Below the pieces are notes generated by a model. That model was not told the DNA's origin, did no database searches, and worked only from the letters and a program-made list of their open reading frames with translations. Made by a program: the position numbers and the translations under genes. Shown here piece after piece: positions 16,553-26,900 of a DNA stretch of 64,000 bases. The DNA comes from Pedobacter antarcticus (GTDB lineage: Bacteria; Bacteroidota; Bacteroidia; Sphingobacteriales; Sphingobacteriaceae), in contig NZ_FONS01000010.1 of NCBI RefSeq assembly GCF_900112985.1, positions 1 through 64,000 of the forward strand. The letters are read 5' to 3'. Every line of letters starts with the position of its first letter. The stretch's first letter is position 1.

Positions 16553-18199
16553 ATGAAAATTAAAAATCTACACTTAACTACTATTTTCTTGCTTGTACTG
16601 TTTGGTACTGCATGCCGGAAGGATAGAGCTCCTGAAATTATCCCCGGCAGCGGTACAGCAGTAAAATTCTCTTCATCGATTAATGGAGAAATAAAAACCA
16701 AAGCTGTTGACAACAGCTGGAACACAAATGATAACATTGGTGTATTCATGAAAACAGGAAGTGGACTGCTTAATGCTCTTTCTGTCAATAAAATGTATTC
16801 GACCCCGGGCGACGGCGAATTTACGCCTGTCTCCCCAGATCAGACAATTTATTACCCTGAAGACGGCAGTACAGTGGATTTTATCGCCTACTACCCTTAC
16901 ATGCAGGCTTTAACTTCTACTAAATATCCCGTTGATGTAACTAATCAAACTATACAAAGTGCCATAGATTTATTATATGCAGACAATGCTGTAAACCTGA
17001 GTAAGGTTAAACCTGGTGCAAGCCTTATTTTTTCACATCAGCTTTCTAAAGTTGAATTTACGGTAAAAAATGGCACTGGTGTTTCTAACCTGAATGAATT
17101 AAGCGTAAGTCTGGCCGATCAGAAAACTACGGCCGAATTTGATCTGGCTACAGGAAGTTTAACGTCCCATGACCAGAATGCCGATATTCAGTCAAGGATA
17201 AGCGTCAGAAATGGATTGACGATTGCGGAAGCTATCCTGATCCCGTCTGGCGCTGTAGCGGCGAAAAAAGTTGTGTTCACCGTTGGTGAAAAAAACTTCA
17301 GCTGGAAGATCCCTGCAGATACGAAATTCGAAAAAGGAAAAAAATACACCTATGAAATTGTATTAAATAGCGATGGCAACGGAAATACCGGAACAGCGGT
17401 ATCCCTAAAAGCATCGATCACCAATTGGACAGACGTTCCTTCGGGCACATTCATACTGGATCAGGAAACGGTAACTACGCCGCCCGCCACATCAGGTTAT
17501 CTGGAAACTCCGGTAATCAGTACCGACGAAAACACGGTTTATATAGCTCATGGATTCCCGGGCCGTACAAATGTCAGAAACTACGCTATGTTATATGATA
17601 AGAAATATAAAATGGCATACTGGGTGGCTTATCCTATGCATTCTTCCTACATAGGCAGTTCCGGCCGTAGTGATGCCTGGGCTTTTGACCCGCTTATTAA
17701 CCAGGATTCACAGGTGAATTTAAGCAGTTCTTTTGGTAATGGGTATGACCGTGGTCACCAGATTCCAAGCGGGGACCGTACTGCGACAAGAGACCTCAAT
17801 GCAACAACATTCTACTACAGCAATATGACCGCTCAGATATCTTCCATGAACCAGGGAATCTGGAACAACCTGGAACAACAGGTAAGAACATGGACGGCGC
17901 AAAGCGACACATTATACGTAGTGACGGGAGCAGCAATCAAAACAAAAACGGATGAAACGGTAACGTATGCCAAAGGGTCTGCAATACCTAAATATTATTA
18001 TAAAGCACTGGCGATGAAAAAAGGGAATACTTATTATACAATCGCTTTCAAGATTAATAATCAAATTATTCCTTCTTCAACCTCTTATAATAGCTACAGA
18101 ATGAATGTAAGTGACCTGGAGAAAGAAACTGGGTATACTTTCTTTCCGAAAATCCCGAATGACGCTAAAGCAACTATTGATAATACTATCTGGAAATAA
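16553..18199 (+). CDS. Fimbrillin-like lipoprotein fused to a DNA/RNA non-specific endonuclease domain
   Basis: The 548-residue product has a lipobox FGTAC (C21). An N-terminal fimbrillin/Mfa-like domain spans ~30-305, with KFSSSINGEIKTKAVDNSW, NIGVFMKTG, TVDFIAYYPY and IFSHQLSKVEFTVKNG. A C-terminal His-Me finger nuclease domain of the NUC1 type spans ~320-545. The catalytic motif is DRGHQ (399-403), with H402 as general base, and NATTFYYSNMTAQ supplies the downstream metal-ligand Asn and Gln region. It should be a surface- or periplasm-anchored nuclease degrading DNA or RNA. It sits 25 bp before a paralogue that shares the fimbrillin domain but not the nuclease. The domain pairing is known in Bacteroidota; the role of the fimbrillin part is unclear. 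Confidence 0.88.
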   Translation: MKIKNLHLTTIFLLVLFGTACRKDRAPEIIPGSGTAVKFSSSINGEIKTKAVDNSWNTNDNIGVFMKTGSGLLNALSVNKMYSTPGDGEFTPVSPDQTIYYPEDGSTVDFIAYYPYMQALTSTKYPVDVTNQTIQSAIDLLYADNAVNLSKVKPGASLIFSHQLSKVEFTVKNGTGVSNLNELSVSLADQKTTAEFDLATGSLTSHDQNADIQSRISVRNGLTIAEAILIPSGAVAAKKVVFTVGEKNFSWKIPADTKFEKGKKYTYEIVLNSDGNGNTGTAVSLKASITNWTDVPSGTFILDQETVTTPPATSGYLETPVISTDENTVYIAHGFPGRTNVRNYAMLYDKKYKMAYWVAYPMHSSYIGSSGRSDAWAFDPLINQDSQVNLSSSFGNGYDRGHQIPSGDRTATRDLNATTFYYSNMTAQISSMNQGIWNNLEQQVRTWTAQSDTLYVVTGAAIKTKTDETVTYAKGSAIPKYYYKALAMKKGNTYYTIAFKINNQIIPSSTSYNSYRMNVSDLEKETGYTFFPKIPNDAKATIDNTIWK

Positions 18200-18224
18200 A
18201 CCTAACGAGCTTACATAACGCTAA

Positions 18225-19664
18225 ATGAAAAATCAAAACATTCTACTGGCTACGGCTATGACACTGTTCATCATGAGCAGCTCCTGCAAAAAAGACGATA
18301 CAACAACACCTCCTGAGCTAACACCCGGTGCTAAGGCAATATCTTTCTCCTCGAGTATTAATAACCTGGTTAAAACCACAGCATTGAACGATGCCTGGGC
18401 AGCTAACGATGAAATCGGGGTTTTCATGAAAACCGGAACCGGGTTAACTGATATATTGGCTGCAAATAAAGCATACAAGACTAATGGTGATGGCGATTTC
18501 CATCCTTCAGCGACAAATCAAACTATATACTTTCCGGAAGATGGAAAAACGGTTGACTTTATTGCTTACTACCCACTAAAATCTACGCTTAACGGTAATG
18601 TATATCCAGTAGATATCAGTAATCAAAACAACCAGGCAGCGATTGATCTTTTATACTCAAATAATGCTAACGGATTAAGCAAAACCAACTCAAATGCAAA
18701 CCTTGTCTTTTCTCACCAATTATCGAAAATAGAATTCAACGTAAAAACAGGGGAAGGCGTTACTGATTTAAGTGGTCTGGCAGTTACCATCGCCGGCTTA
18801 AATACCAAAGCAAATTTTGATTTAGCGACAGGTTCATTGAGTGACGCCTCAGAAACTGCCGACTTATCTGCAAAGATCGAAAGCATAAATTCAGTGGTGA
18901 CTGCAGAAGCGATCCTGTTACCCTCATCTGAAGCGGCTGCTACGCAAATCACTTTCACTTTACCAGGTGGTAAATTTAAATTGAGCCTGCCTGCAAATAC
19001 GAAGTTCGAACAAGGTAAAAAATACATTTACGATATAGAACTCAGAAATGGTCCTTCAAGAACACCAGTAGCGTTATCATTAAGAGCAACTATTAACAAC
19101 TGGACAGAAGTACCCTCTGGTTCTCACGAAGTTAATCAGGATAAAGACGAAACCAATCCACCAACAGGTGTAGAGGAAGTGCTTTTCACTGAAACCTTTG
19201 GAACAGGTGCCGCAGCAAATAAGCCAAAAGTCGGTTCTTATACGGGCTGGTCAAATTCATCATTTATCTTCAGCGATAGCTATGGTACTACAGACTTGAG
19301 AACTATTAGTGCTTACCCTGACAATATCCACGCCTGGTTACCAGCGACTAAAGATGCTTCTTTGAAAATAGAAGGGATTAAAACATCCGGATATACAAAA
19401 CTTAAGCTCAAATATGACCTTGCTCCAAATGCGAATTCGGCAAGCTCTGTATCAGATTTCAACGTAATTTCTGTTAAAGTAAACGGTGTACAAATCACAG
19501 TTCCAAGTCGTCCGGTGAGCAATGCAGACAACAATAAATTCTCTACTATAGAATTAACTGATATCTCAGCACTCGAAAATAACACAGTCGAATTTTTCGG
19601 CTCTGCTTCAGCAAATACACTAGGCATGCGCCTGGATAATGTGGTCATTATCGGTGTAAAATAA
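18225..19664 (+). CDS. Fimbrillin-family lipoprotein with a C-terminal beta-sandwich domain
   Basis: The 479-residue protein has a lipobox SSSC (C21) and an N-terminal fimbrillin/Mfa-like domain (~33-300) that is clearly paralogous to the preceding gene. Shared blocks are EIGVFMKTGTG, TVDFIAYYPL, AIDLLYSNNA and VFSHQLSKIEFNVKTG. From ~315 the nuclease is replaced by a different module (VLFTETFGTG, WSNSSFIFSDSYG, LRTISAYPDN, MRLDNVVIIG) with the look of a jelly-roll or choice-of-anchor domain. In other Bacteroidota, similar modules precede nuclease domains, so the two genes may share partners. It lies 25 bp downstream and is probably co-transcribed. Function is unknown; adhesion or substrate binding is plausible. 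Confidence 0.78.
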   Translation: MKNQNILLATAMTLFIMSSSCKKDDTTTPPELTPGAKAISFSSSINNLVKTTALNDAWAANDEIGVFMKTGTGLTDILAANKAYKTNGDGDFHPSATNQTIYFPEDGKTVDFIAYYPLKSTLNGNVYPVDISNQNNQAAIDLLYSNNANGLSKTNSNANLVFSHQLSKIEFNVKTGEGVTDLSGLAVTIAGLNTKANFDLATGSLSDASETADLSAKIESINSVVTAEAILLPSSEAAATQITFTLPGGKFKLSLPANTKFEQGKKYIYDIELRNGPSRTPVALSLRATINNWTEVPSGSHEVNQDKDETNPPTGVEEVLFTETFGTGAAANKPKVGSYTGWSNSSFIFSDSYGTTDLRTISAYPDNIHAWLPATKDASLKIEGIKTSGYTKLKLKYDLAPNANSASSVSDFNVISVKVNGVQITVPSRPVSNADNNKFSTIELTDISALENNTVEFFGSASANTLGMRLDNVVIIGVK

Positions 19665-19702
19665 ACGCAGCATTATATTGTCTGCCAATGGCAGCTTAAA
19701 AC

Positions 19703-19746
19703 AAAAAACCTGCCTGGAGACATCAATGTCTCTGGGCAGGTTTTTT
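19703..19746. terminator. Bidirectional intrinsic terminator
   Basis: AAAAAACCTGCC pairs with GGCAGGTTTTTT, and the inner stem extends through GAGACA / TGTCTC. It lies between the convergent fimbrillin and GH2 genes and can act in both directions. Confidence 0.88.
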
Positions 19747-19768
19747 ATTTTAAGCTAATCAATGAAAT

Positions 19769-22192
19769 TTACTCCGACTTATAAGTAATTGTTTTAGATG
19801 TCAGTCCCGGAGAACTAAAGGTTACTTTTATTGTTCCTGCCTTTCCTTCAGATTGGATATAAGCCAATAGTTTTCCTCTATATACTTTTCTGCGATTTGA
19901 CTGGTAACTTTCATGACTGGCAAGATCTCCGCTTTCCAGACCTAAAAGCTTAGCCGGACCTTCAATCGTAACCTCAACAGTTTGATCTGCATTAAAAACG
20001 CTGTTTCCGTCTTTATCTTTTAAAAGTAACTCGACCATCGAGACTCCTTTTGCTTTTTTATCGAAAGTTGTCCGATCTGTATTAGCCGTTATTTGAGTAG
20101 CATCAGTACTGGTAATCAAAATATAAGATGCGACCTCTTTTCCGTCTCGGTAGCCTTTAATCACCAGCGTACCCGGCTGATAGGCTACATCCCAATAAAG
20201 AGTAGGCTCCAGCTTCCCGGCCTTTTTTCTGCCCAGAGACTTCCCGTTCAGAAAAAGCTCAGCTTCTTCCGTGTTGGTGATCCCCTGAATCTTCAATTGA
20301 GCTCCTGCCTCCCAGTTCCAGGAAGGAACAGAACTCCATAGAAACTTCATATCCTCGTCAGCATCATTTTTCGAAGCCATGATATAAGCCATGGGTTTTT
20401 CTGTCCAAAGTGACTGTCTCAGGTAAAAATCATTTTTTGGGAAGCCTGCCATATCATATAAACCTGCACCGCTACTTCTCATCGGCCATTTTCTCGCTTC
20501 ACCAACAAAATCGAACCCTGTCCATAAGAACTGGCCAAATATGTACTTGTTACTGTCAACAGCTAACCACTCATTTTTTCCTTTACCATTCTCACTACCA
20601 TAGATAATTCTTTTAGGATATTTTTTATGATCCTCTGCATAGCGGTATTCCTGATAGTTATACCCTACCAGATCTAGTAGTCCAGGATAATCTGTAAAAT
20701 TAGACATCACTACACCAGCTAATGCAGCAGTTACAGGACGCGTTGTATCATTCCTTTTGACTATATCGACCAGTTTCCTTGCAATATCTCCCATCTCACT
20801 GGCAGGTGGACTAGTCGGAGAATAACCTCTTCCATAAATCTGAGGATTACGACCACTACTGAGTATTTCATGAGAGTAAGGATCATTTGGATAGTCGATC
20901 TCATTACCTATACTCCACATAACAATTGAGGGATGGTTACGGCTCCGCAAGATCATATCTTCCAGATCACGCTCTGCCCATTCTGCGAAATATTCATGGT
21001 AACCATCTTTTCCCGGCGTGCCTTCATTCCAACCTTTGATCCATTTATTTTTTCCCAGTGCCCATTCATCGAATGCTTCATCCATAACCAGAAATCCCAT
21101 TTCATCACACAGATCATATAAATAGTCCTGGTGCGGATAGTGGCTCATTCTGATTGCATTACACCCTACGTCTTTTAATTGCTGTAATCTCCTTCTCCAT
21201 ACTTCAACAGGTACCGCAGCACCTAATGCGCCTGCATCATGATGTACGCAGACACCTTTCATTTTCATATTCTGGCCATTCAGGAAGAAACCTTCGTTAG
21301 CATCAAAACGGATATCTCTCAAGCCAACTCTTTCTGTCTGCTGATCTACTTTCTTTCCATCGATAAAAATAGAGACATTCAAGTCATATAATGCCGGTTT
21401 GTCTACTGACCACAACTGCGGGGAGTTAAGCACAAAATCCATAGCTGTTTCTCCTTTTGCTACAGCACCCAGATTCAGTTGCTTTTCCGCCGTCGCAGCA
21501 ACCTTTCCCTGAGGGTCTTTCAGCGTACTTTTTACGGTGACCACAGCAGCTTTAGCATTTGAATTTTCTACCTTTACGACCACATTCGCCAATGTCTTGT
21601 TAGTTCTAACTTCCGGAGTGGTAAACGTCAGTCCCCAAGTCGGGATATAAACCGGATTTTTCTTAATCAAGTAGACATTACGGTAAATCCCAGAACCAGG
21701 GTACCAGCGTGAATCTGCAAATTTGGTATGGTCTACTTTGACAGCGATCACATTACTTCCATTCTTACTCAGGTATTTACTAAGTTCATATTGAAAGGAT
21801 ACATAACCATTAGGTCTTTTTCCCAGGTAATGTCCGTTAATCCAGACTTCACTATTTTTATAAACCCCGTCAAAATAAATAAACGTTTTAGCAGAAATTT
21901 CTTCAGGTTTTAATTTAAATGTTTTACGATACCAGGCAATACCCCCTGGAAGATATCCTGTGCTGCTGGCCCATTCCTGGCTAAACGGCCCTTCAATACT
22001 CCAGTCATGGGGCAATTCCAGACTACGCCATTTTTGATCATTCAGATTGACCTTTTCAGCCTGCGGTAGGTCTCCTTTATGAAATTTCCAGCCCGTATTA
22101 AACAGTATGCGCTCACTGGCATCCTGTGCATTCAATAAAGCTGGACAAAGGAAACAAAGTAACATGAATAATAAATAGTATTTTCTTCTCAT
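19769..22192 (-). CDS. GH2 beta-galactosidase-type glycoside hydrolase, secreted
   Basis: The 807-residue enzyme has a signal peptide (cleavage near LNAQ, residue ~23). The jelly-roll sugar-binding domain (~28-180), immunoglobulin-like domain (~190-290) and TIM barrel (~300-600) follow in GH2 order. The acid/base is E431 in SIGNE, and the nucleophile is most likely E534 in YGSENG. The stretch GCNAIRMSHYPHQDYLYDLCDE is typical GH2. C-terminal Ig-like modules follow, DUF4982-like near 640-720. It is exported, probably to the periplasm. It lies 73 bp downstream of the SusD gene with a strong hairpin in the gap. The exact linkage could be beta-galactoside or another beta-linked sugar; GH2 alone does not decide it. 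Confidence 0.9.
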   Translation of the reverse strand: MRRKYYLLFMLLCFLCPALLNAQDASERILFNTGWKFHKGDLPQAEKVNLNDQKWRSLELPHDWSIEGPFSQEWASSTGYLPGGIAWYRKTFKLKPEEISAKTFIYFDGVYKNSEVWINGHYLGKRPNGYVSFQYELSKYLSKNGSNVIAVKVDHTKFADSRWYPGSGIYRNVYLIKKNPVYIPTWGLTFTTPEVRTNKTLANVVVKVENSNAKAAVVTVKSTLKDPQGKVAATAEKQLNLGAVAKGETAMDFVLNSPQLWSVDKPALYDLNVSIFIDGKKVDQQTERVGLRDIRFDANEGFFLNGQNMKMKGVCVHHDAGALGAAVPVEVWRRRLQQLKDVGCNAIRMSHYPHQDYLYDLCDEMGFLVMDEAFDEWALGKNKWIKGWNEGTPGKDGYHEYFAEWAERDLEDMILRSRNHPSIVMWSIGNEIDYPNDPYSHEILSSGRNPQIYGRGYSPTSPPASEMGDIARKLVDIVKRNDTTRPVTAALAGVVMSNFTDYPGLLDLVGYNYQEYRYAEDHKKYPKRIIYGSENGKGKNEWLAVDSNKYIFGQFLWTGFDFVGEARKWPMRSSGAGLYDMAGFPKNDFYLRQSLWTEKPMAYIMASKNDADEDMKFLWSSVPSWNWEAGAQLKIQGITNTEEAELFLNGKSLGRKKAGKLEPTLYWDVAYQPGTLVIKGYRDGKEVASYILITSTDATQITANTDRTTFDKKAKGVSMVELLLKDKDGNSVFNADQTVEVTIEGPAKLLGLESGDLASHESYQSNRRKVYRGKLLAYIQSEGKAGTIKVTFSSPGLTSKTITYKSE

Positions 22193-22226
22193 AATGCAGC
22201 AATGGTTCTTGTGAATTTTAATTGGA

Positions 22227-22261
22227 AAACAGCTTCAGAAAGGATCTTTCTGAAGCTGTTT
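22227..22261 (-). terminator. Strong intercistronic hairpin between susD and the GH2 gene
   Basis: A perfect 16-bp stem (AAACAGCTTCAGAAAG / CTTTCTGAAGCTGTTT) closes a 3-nt loop and starts 5 bp after the SusD stop. On the minus strand it is followed by TTCCAATTAAAATT, only a modest U-tract. It could be a leaky terminator, or a processing or stability element setting the ratio of transporter to enzyme. Confidence 0.7.
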
Positions 22262-22265
22262 AGTA

Positions 22266-23966
22266 TTAATAGCCTGGATTTTGTTCCAGTTGATTATTTG
22301 ATGTTAAGATTTCAGAACGTGGAATAGGGAGCCAATAATGCTTGGTTTCAAACCTTCTGCCATCCAGTGCTACTTTTGGAGTGTAGGTAAAAGTGCCATT
22401 TGAATTTTTAGTGATGATAATTCCTTTTGCGGGTTCATTTTCTGTTACCGCAGCAATCTGCCATCTTCTCACATCATAAAAACGGTGCTCTTCATAGGCA
22501 AGTTCCACCTGTCTTTCATTTCTGATTGCCAGACGCATATCTGTTTGATTAATACCTGCAGGAAGTGCTGGCATATTTACACCCTGCCTCGCCCGGATCA
22601 TATTAATTGCCTGTACAGCAGATATAGAAGAACCTGGAGCTACGGCTTGCGGGCCATAAGCTTCATTGCTGGCTTCAGCAAAATTTAATAAAACTTCTGC
22701 ATAACGAATATAGATCCAAGGCTGAAAACCGGCATTTCCCCATGGATTTTGCAGTGGGTAAGCATCATTCATATACTTCTTCAGATAATACCCTGTTTTA
22801 CTTGTATTCCAGTTATCCTGCCCATCTCTGCTGTCTTTACCTCCAGGTATAAAAGTTTCCACATTACGACCTCTGTAAGGAGCGCCGTTATAAAGGATTG
22901 TCGCGGCAAAACGCGGATCACGATTCGCGTAAGGATTTGCCGGATTATATAATGGGTTCGACGTATTTGCAGGCAAACCATTCGTAAGCTGATAAGCATC
23001 GACCATATTCTGCATAGGTGTATTACCTGCCCAACCTCCATAACCATTTGGACCATTGGCAATTTCCATGTGCACATGATTCGCATTTCTGGTATACAAA
23101 CGCTGAAAAATAGCTTCATCACTTTCGTTGATCAGGAACATATTGCCATATCCACCCTGATAAAGCGCATATTTGTTTAAGCTCATTACTTGTTGCGATG
23201 CAGTAACAGCATCAGCCCAGGTCCCTGCGTTATACAAAGGGCTGGCAGCGTATAAAAGTAAACGTCCTCTTAAAGCCAGGGCAGCTCCTTTTGTTGCTCT
23301 GCCCGACACCCAGTTACCGCCATTATCTTGAGGAAGTTTTTCTGCCGCCTCTGCAAACTGCGCAGCCGCATAGTCAATCCCCTCTTTGATGGTTTCCCGT
23401 TTAAATAATGAAGGATCCTGAAGGTTGTCATTCAAACCTAGCACGCGGTCTCCCATTAAAACCACTCTACCGTAGTTTCTAATCAGATCCAGGTAGCGGA
23501 AAGCTCTGATAAATTTAATCTCTCCTTCCAGCATACGCTTGTGGCCAGCACTCATATCAATCTTAGCCAGCACACTTAAGGCATAATTGCATTCCCGGAT
23601 ACTTCTGTAACTTCTACCCCAGAGAACACCCAGTGCACCCAGATTCTCCGGAGCTAATTGCCCGCGCTGAACCATCCAGGTATTGTCATCATTATTGTAT
23701 AATGACTCATCCGTAAAGGAACTCGCCATACTGTACTCAAAACCTCGTCCAAATCCAGGATTTGTGCCGTCAGCTTCTTTATCCTGCAATCTTGTTCCAA
23801 TGTATCCATTAGTAACAAAGGCCTCAAAAACAGCAGAATCTGTTTCTAGTGTATTGGTTGGGATTCTATCCGTTGCCGTAGTTTCCAGAAAATCTTTTTT
23901 ACATGAACCCAGCGTAAATAGACTGCCGATCACGATAAAAACAGGTAATTTATAATTGTATTTCAT
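22266..23966 (-). CDS. SusD/RagB-family surface glycan-binding lipoprotein
   Basis: The 566-residue protein has a lipobox LGSC (C22) and the SusD family layout. The N-terminal TPR-like helices include LWGRSYRSIRECNYALSVLAKIDMS and GEIKFIRAFRYLDLIRNYGRVVLM. The C-terminal SusD block includes YIRYAEVLLNFAEASNEAYG, AINMIRARQGVNMP, RNERQVELAYEEHRFYDVRRW and HYWLPIPRSEI. It should cap the SusC transporter on the cell surface and bind the glycan before import. It follows susC by 11 bp. The closing motif LTSNNQLEQNPGY is canonical. Confidence 0.95.
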   Translation of the reverse strand: MKYNYKLPVFIVIGSLFTLGSCKKDFLETTATDRIPTNTLETDSAVFEAFVTNGYIGTRLQDKEADGTNPGFGRGFEYSMASSFTDESLYNNDDNTWMVQRGQLAPENLGALGVLWGRSYRSIRECNYALSVLAKIDMSAGHKRMLEGEIKFIRAFRYLDLIRNYGRVVLMGDRVLGLNDNLQDPSLFKRETIKEGIDYAAAQFAEAAEKLPQDNGGNWVSGRATKGAALALRGRLLLYAASPLYNAGTWADAVTASQQVMSLNKYALYQGGYGNMFLINESDEAIFQRLYTRNANHVHMEIANGPNGYGGWAGNTPMQNMVDAYQLTNGLPANTSNPLYNPANPYANRDPRFAATILYNGAPYRGRNVETFIPGGKDSRDGQDNWNTSKTGYYLKKYMNDAYPLQNPWGNAGFQPWIYIRYAEVLLNFAEASNEAYGPQAVAPGSSISAVQAINMIRARQGVNMPALPAGINQTDMRLAIRNERQVELAYEEHRFYDVRRWQIAAVTENEPAKGIIITKNSNGTFTYTPKVALDGRRFETKHYWLPIPRSEILTSNNQLEQNPGY

Positions 23967-23977
23967 CTTGGTTCTTA

Positions 23978-26900
23978 TTAAAATTTCACGTTAGCGCCTA
24001 AATTGATGATCCTTTGCTGCGGATAAAATTGACCGCTTTCATTATTTCCTTCAGGATCGTAGTCTTTTACCTTACTAATTGTAAAGAGGTTAAATCCGCT
24101 GGCGAATACTCTTACACCAGAAACCTTCAATTTAGATAAGAAATCTGCTTTTAAGTTGTAAGCAAGTTCTACATTCTTTAACCTTAGGAAAGCTGCATTA
24201 TTTAACCAGAAGTCATTTCTGTAGGCACCACCACTAATTGCGTTCGAAGCTCTTTCTGTTACCCTTGGAAAAGTTCCGTTAGGGTTAGTAGGACTAAATC
24301 TGTTATCTGCCCAGCTGCTGTAGAAATTACCTACACTACCTGCTTCAGGTAATACATATTGACTCACTTGTGCCTGACCGGCGAACAAAACTGACAGATC
24401 GAAATTTTTATAGGAAACGTTAAAATTGAAACCGTAAGTGATCTGCGGAACATTACCATATTTAGTTCTTGTCTGATCGTCGGCATTAATTACTCCGTCG
24501 CCATTAAAGTCCTGATACTGTAAGTCCCCAACCTTTGCGCCGTTGATATGTGGATAAGCATCCAGCTCTGCCTGTGTACGGAAAATGCCAATGCTGTTAT
24601 AGAGTAAATAACTGTTTAACGGTCTTCCGGTTTGTCTTTGATAATCGAGCGTACCTGCTGCTTCATCAATAAAAATGATCTTGCTTTTTGCATAGGTAAA
24701 ATTACCGGAAACTCCCCATCTCCATTCACTTCCAGTATGATTATAACCTAAAGTAGCCTCGAAACCTTTACTGTTTACCTTTCCAATATTCTCAGAAGGC
24801 ACCAACGGCTTAAGATTATTCGGATCTGGCTCGAAAGGATTCACAATACCCGATGAACCTGGAAGCGAAGCATTTCTTGTTGTTAAAATATCTGAACGCT
24901 TCTGCTCAAAATAGATCGCTTCGAAAGTGAAGTTTTTCAGGAAAACAGCGTTAATACCGATATCCAGTTTCTTGGCTACTTCCCAGGTAATATTTGGATT
25001 GGCTAATTTAGATAGAGCCACACCTGGCTGAATAGTAGGCACACCACCTGGAGTCAGCGCTACAAAACCATTGTTAACCAAGGTGTAGTTGTCATAAAAC
25101 TGAAATCCATTTACGTTATCATTACCTAATGAACCATAGGAACCTCTAATCTTCAACTCATCAAAGAAGTTGATATTGTTTTTAAACCATTCTTCTTTGT
25201 TAATTCTCCAGCCTGCAGAAACTGAAGGGAAAGACCCGTACTGATTACCTTTTGCAAAGATCGAAGAACCGTCTCTTCTTAATTGTCCTTCGAAAAGATA
25301 TTTATCGTCAAAGGTATAAGCTAACCTGCTGATAATACTTCTACGGGTATAATTTGAACTATAACCCGAGTTCAGGAAGTCAATAGCCGCTGTTCCACCT
25401 TGCGAAAGTTCCGGCAGTTGCGTAGACAAATAGTTGAAACGCTGCGCATCAAAATACTCCAGGTTATTTTTACTTTGCTCATAACCAACAAAGGCATTGA
25501 TATCATGACGACCAAAACGACGGGCATAATTCAATTTAACGTTGGAAGTTAATAAAGACTCACGACGCTGCGATTCTGTTAAAGTAGCTTTTTGATTATT
25601 TCCCCCTACAATATTACTGTTGTATAAACCAGTTGAAGGCACGTAGTTATAAAGCACATAAGGTTTATTAAAGCTTTTGCTGAAGGCATTCGATTTGTCT
25701 GCTGAGAAGAAACCATCTACTGAAAGTCCTTCTACACCAGGAATCTGATAACTACCTCTTAAAATTGCATTCAGTACCTGATTCGGATTGTTGGTGCTCC
25801 CCCCTAGGTCAGTAACCTGAACGGCCGGATTTTCATTTTCAATTCCAGTTGTAGGCAAGCCATTTGGATAGAATGCGGCAATGGTAGGTTTCGAACGATA
25901 TAAAGAGCGGAAAATATTACCACCACCAGTAATTGGGAATTTACGATCCTCCTCCCTACCGGAAAGGGATAAACCAACCTTTAAACGTTTACTTATGTTT
26001 GCTTCCAGATTAGTTCTGAAGTTATACTGATTGTATTTTGTCGCGCCATTTTTATACAACCCTTGTTGGCTGATCGTTCCTAATGACATATAATATTTAA
26101 CGTCTTCAGTTCCACCGTTTACAGAAAGGCTGTGTTGTGTCTGTCCTGCAACTTTATTCAGAACTGTTTTTGTCCAGTCTGTATTTGGATAGAGCAAAGG
26201 ATCTGAACCGTTCCGGAATAACTCTATCTGTTCCGGTGTAAAAGACTGATTTAGTCCACCATTAGGATTAGAGTCAAAATTAATCTCATTCATGATCTGC
26301 GCATAAGTAGCGGCATCTGCCATCTTTGGCAATCGCGTTGGTGTGCTGAAACCCTGGTTAAAACTATAACTGACAACAGGTTTTCCGGTTTTACCTTTTT
26401 TGGTCGTTACCAGAATTACACCGTTAGCAGCACGGTTACCATAAATAGCTGCAGACGCATCTTTTAATACAGAGACACTTTCAATATCATTCGGATCCAG
26501 ACGTTCCAAACCTCCTATTTGTCCTGGAATTCCATCTACCACAACAAGAACGTTGTTGCTACCTGTAGTGGCCAGTCCACGGATAGTAATGTTAGAGCCG
26601 TCATAACCTGGCTCTCCACCACGGTTGCTAATCACTACACCAGAAAATCTTCCGGCAAGTGCATTGGAAAGATTGGGCTGCGGACTTTTCACGAGATCCT
26701 CCCCTTTTACCTGGGAAATAGATCCGGTTACAGTCTCTTTCTTTTGCGTACCATAACCAACCACCATAACTTCATTTAAAGCACGGTCGTCACTTTGCAG
26801 CACAACGTTGATGGTCGTTTTACCTTGAGCAGAAACTTCCTGCACGGCAAATCCTACAGATGTGAACTGAAGAATGGCATTGTTGTCAGAAATACTAAGC

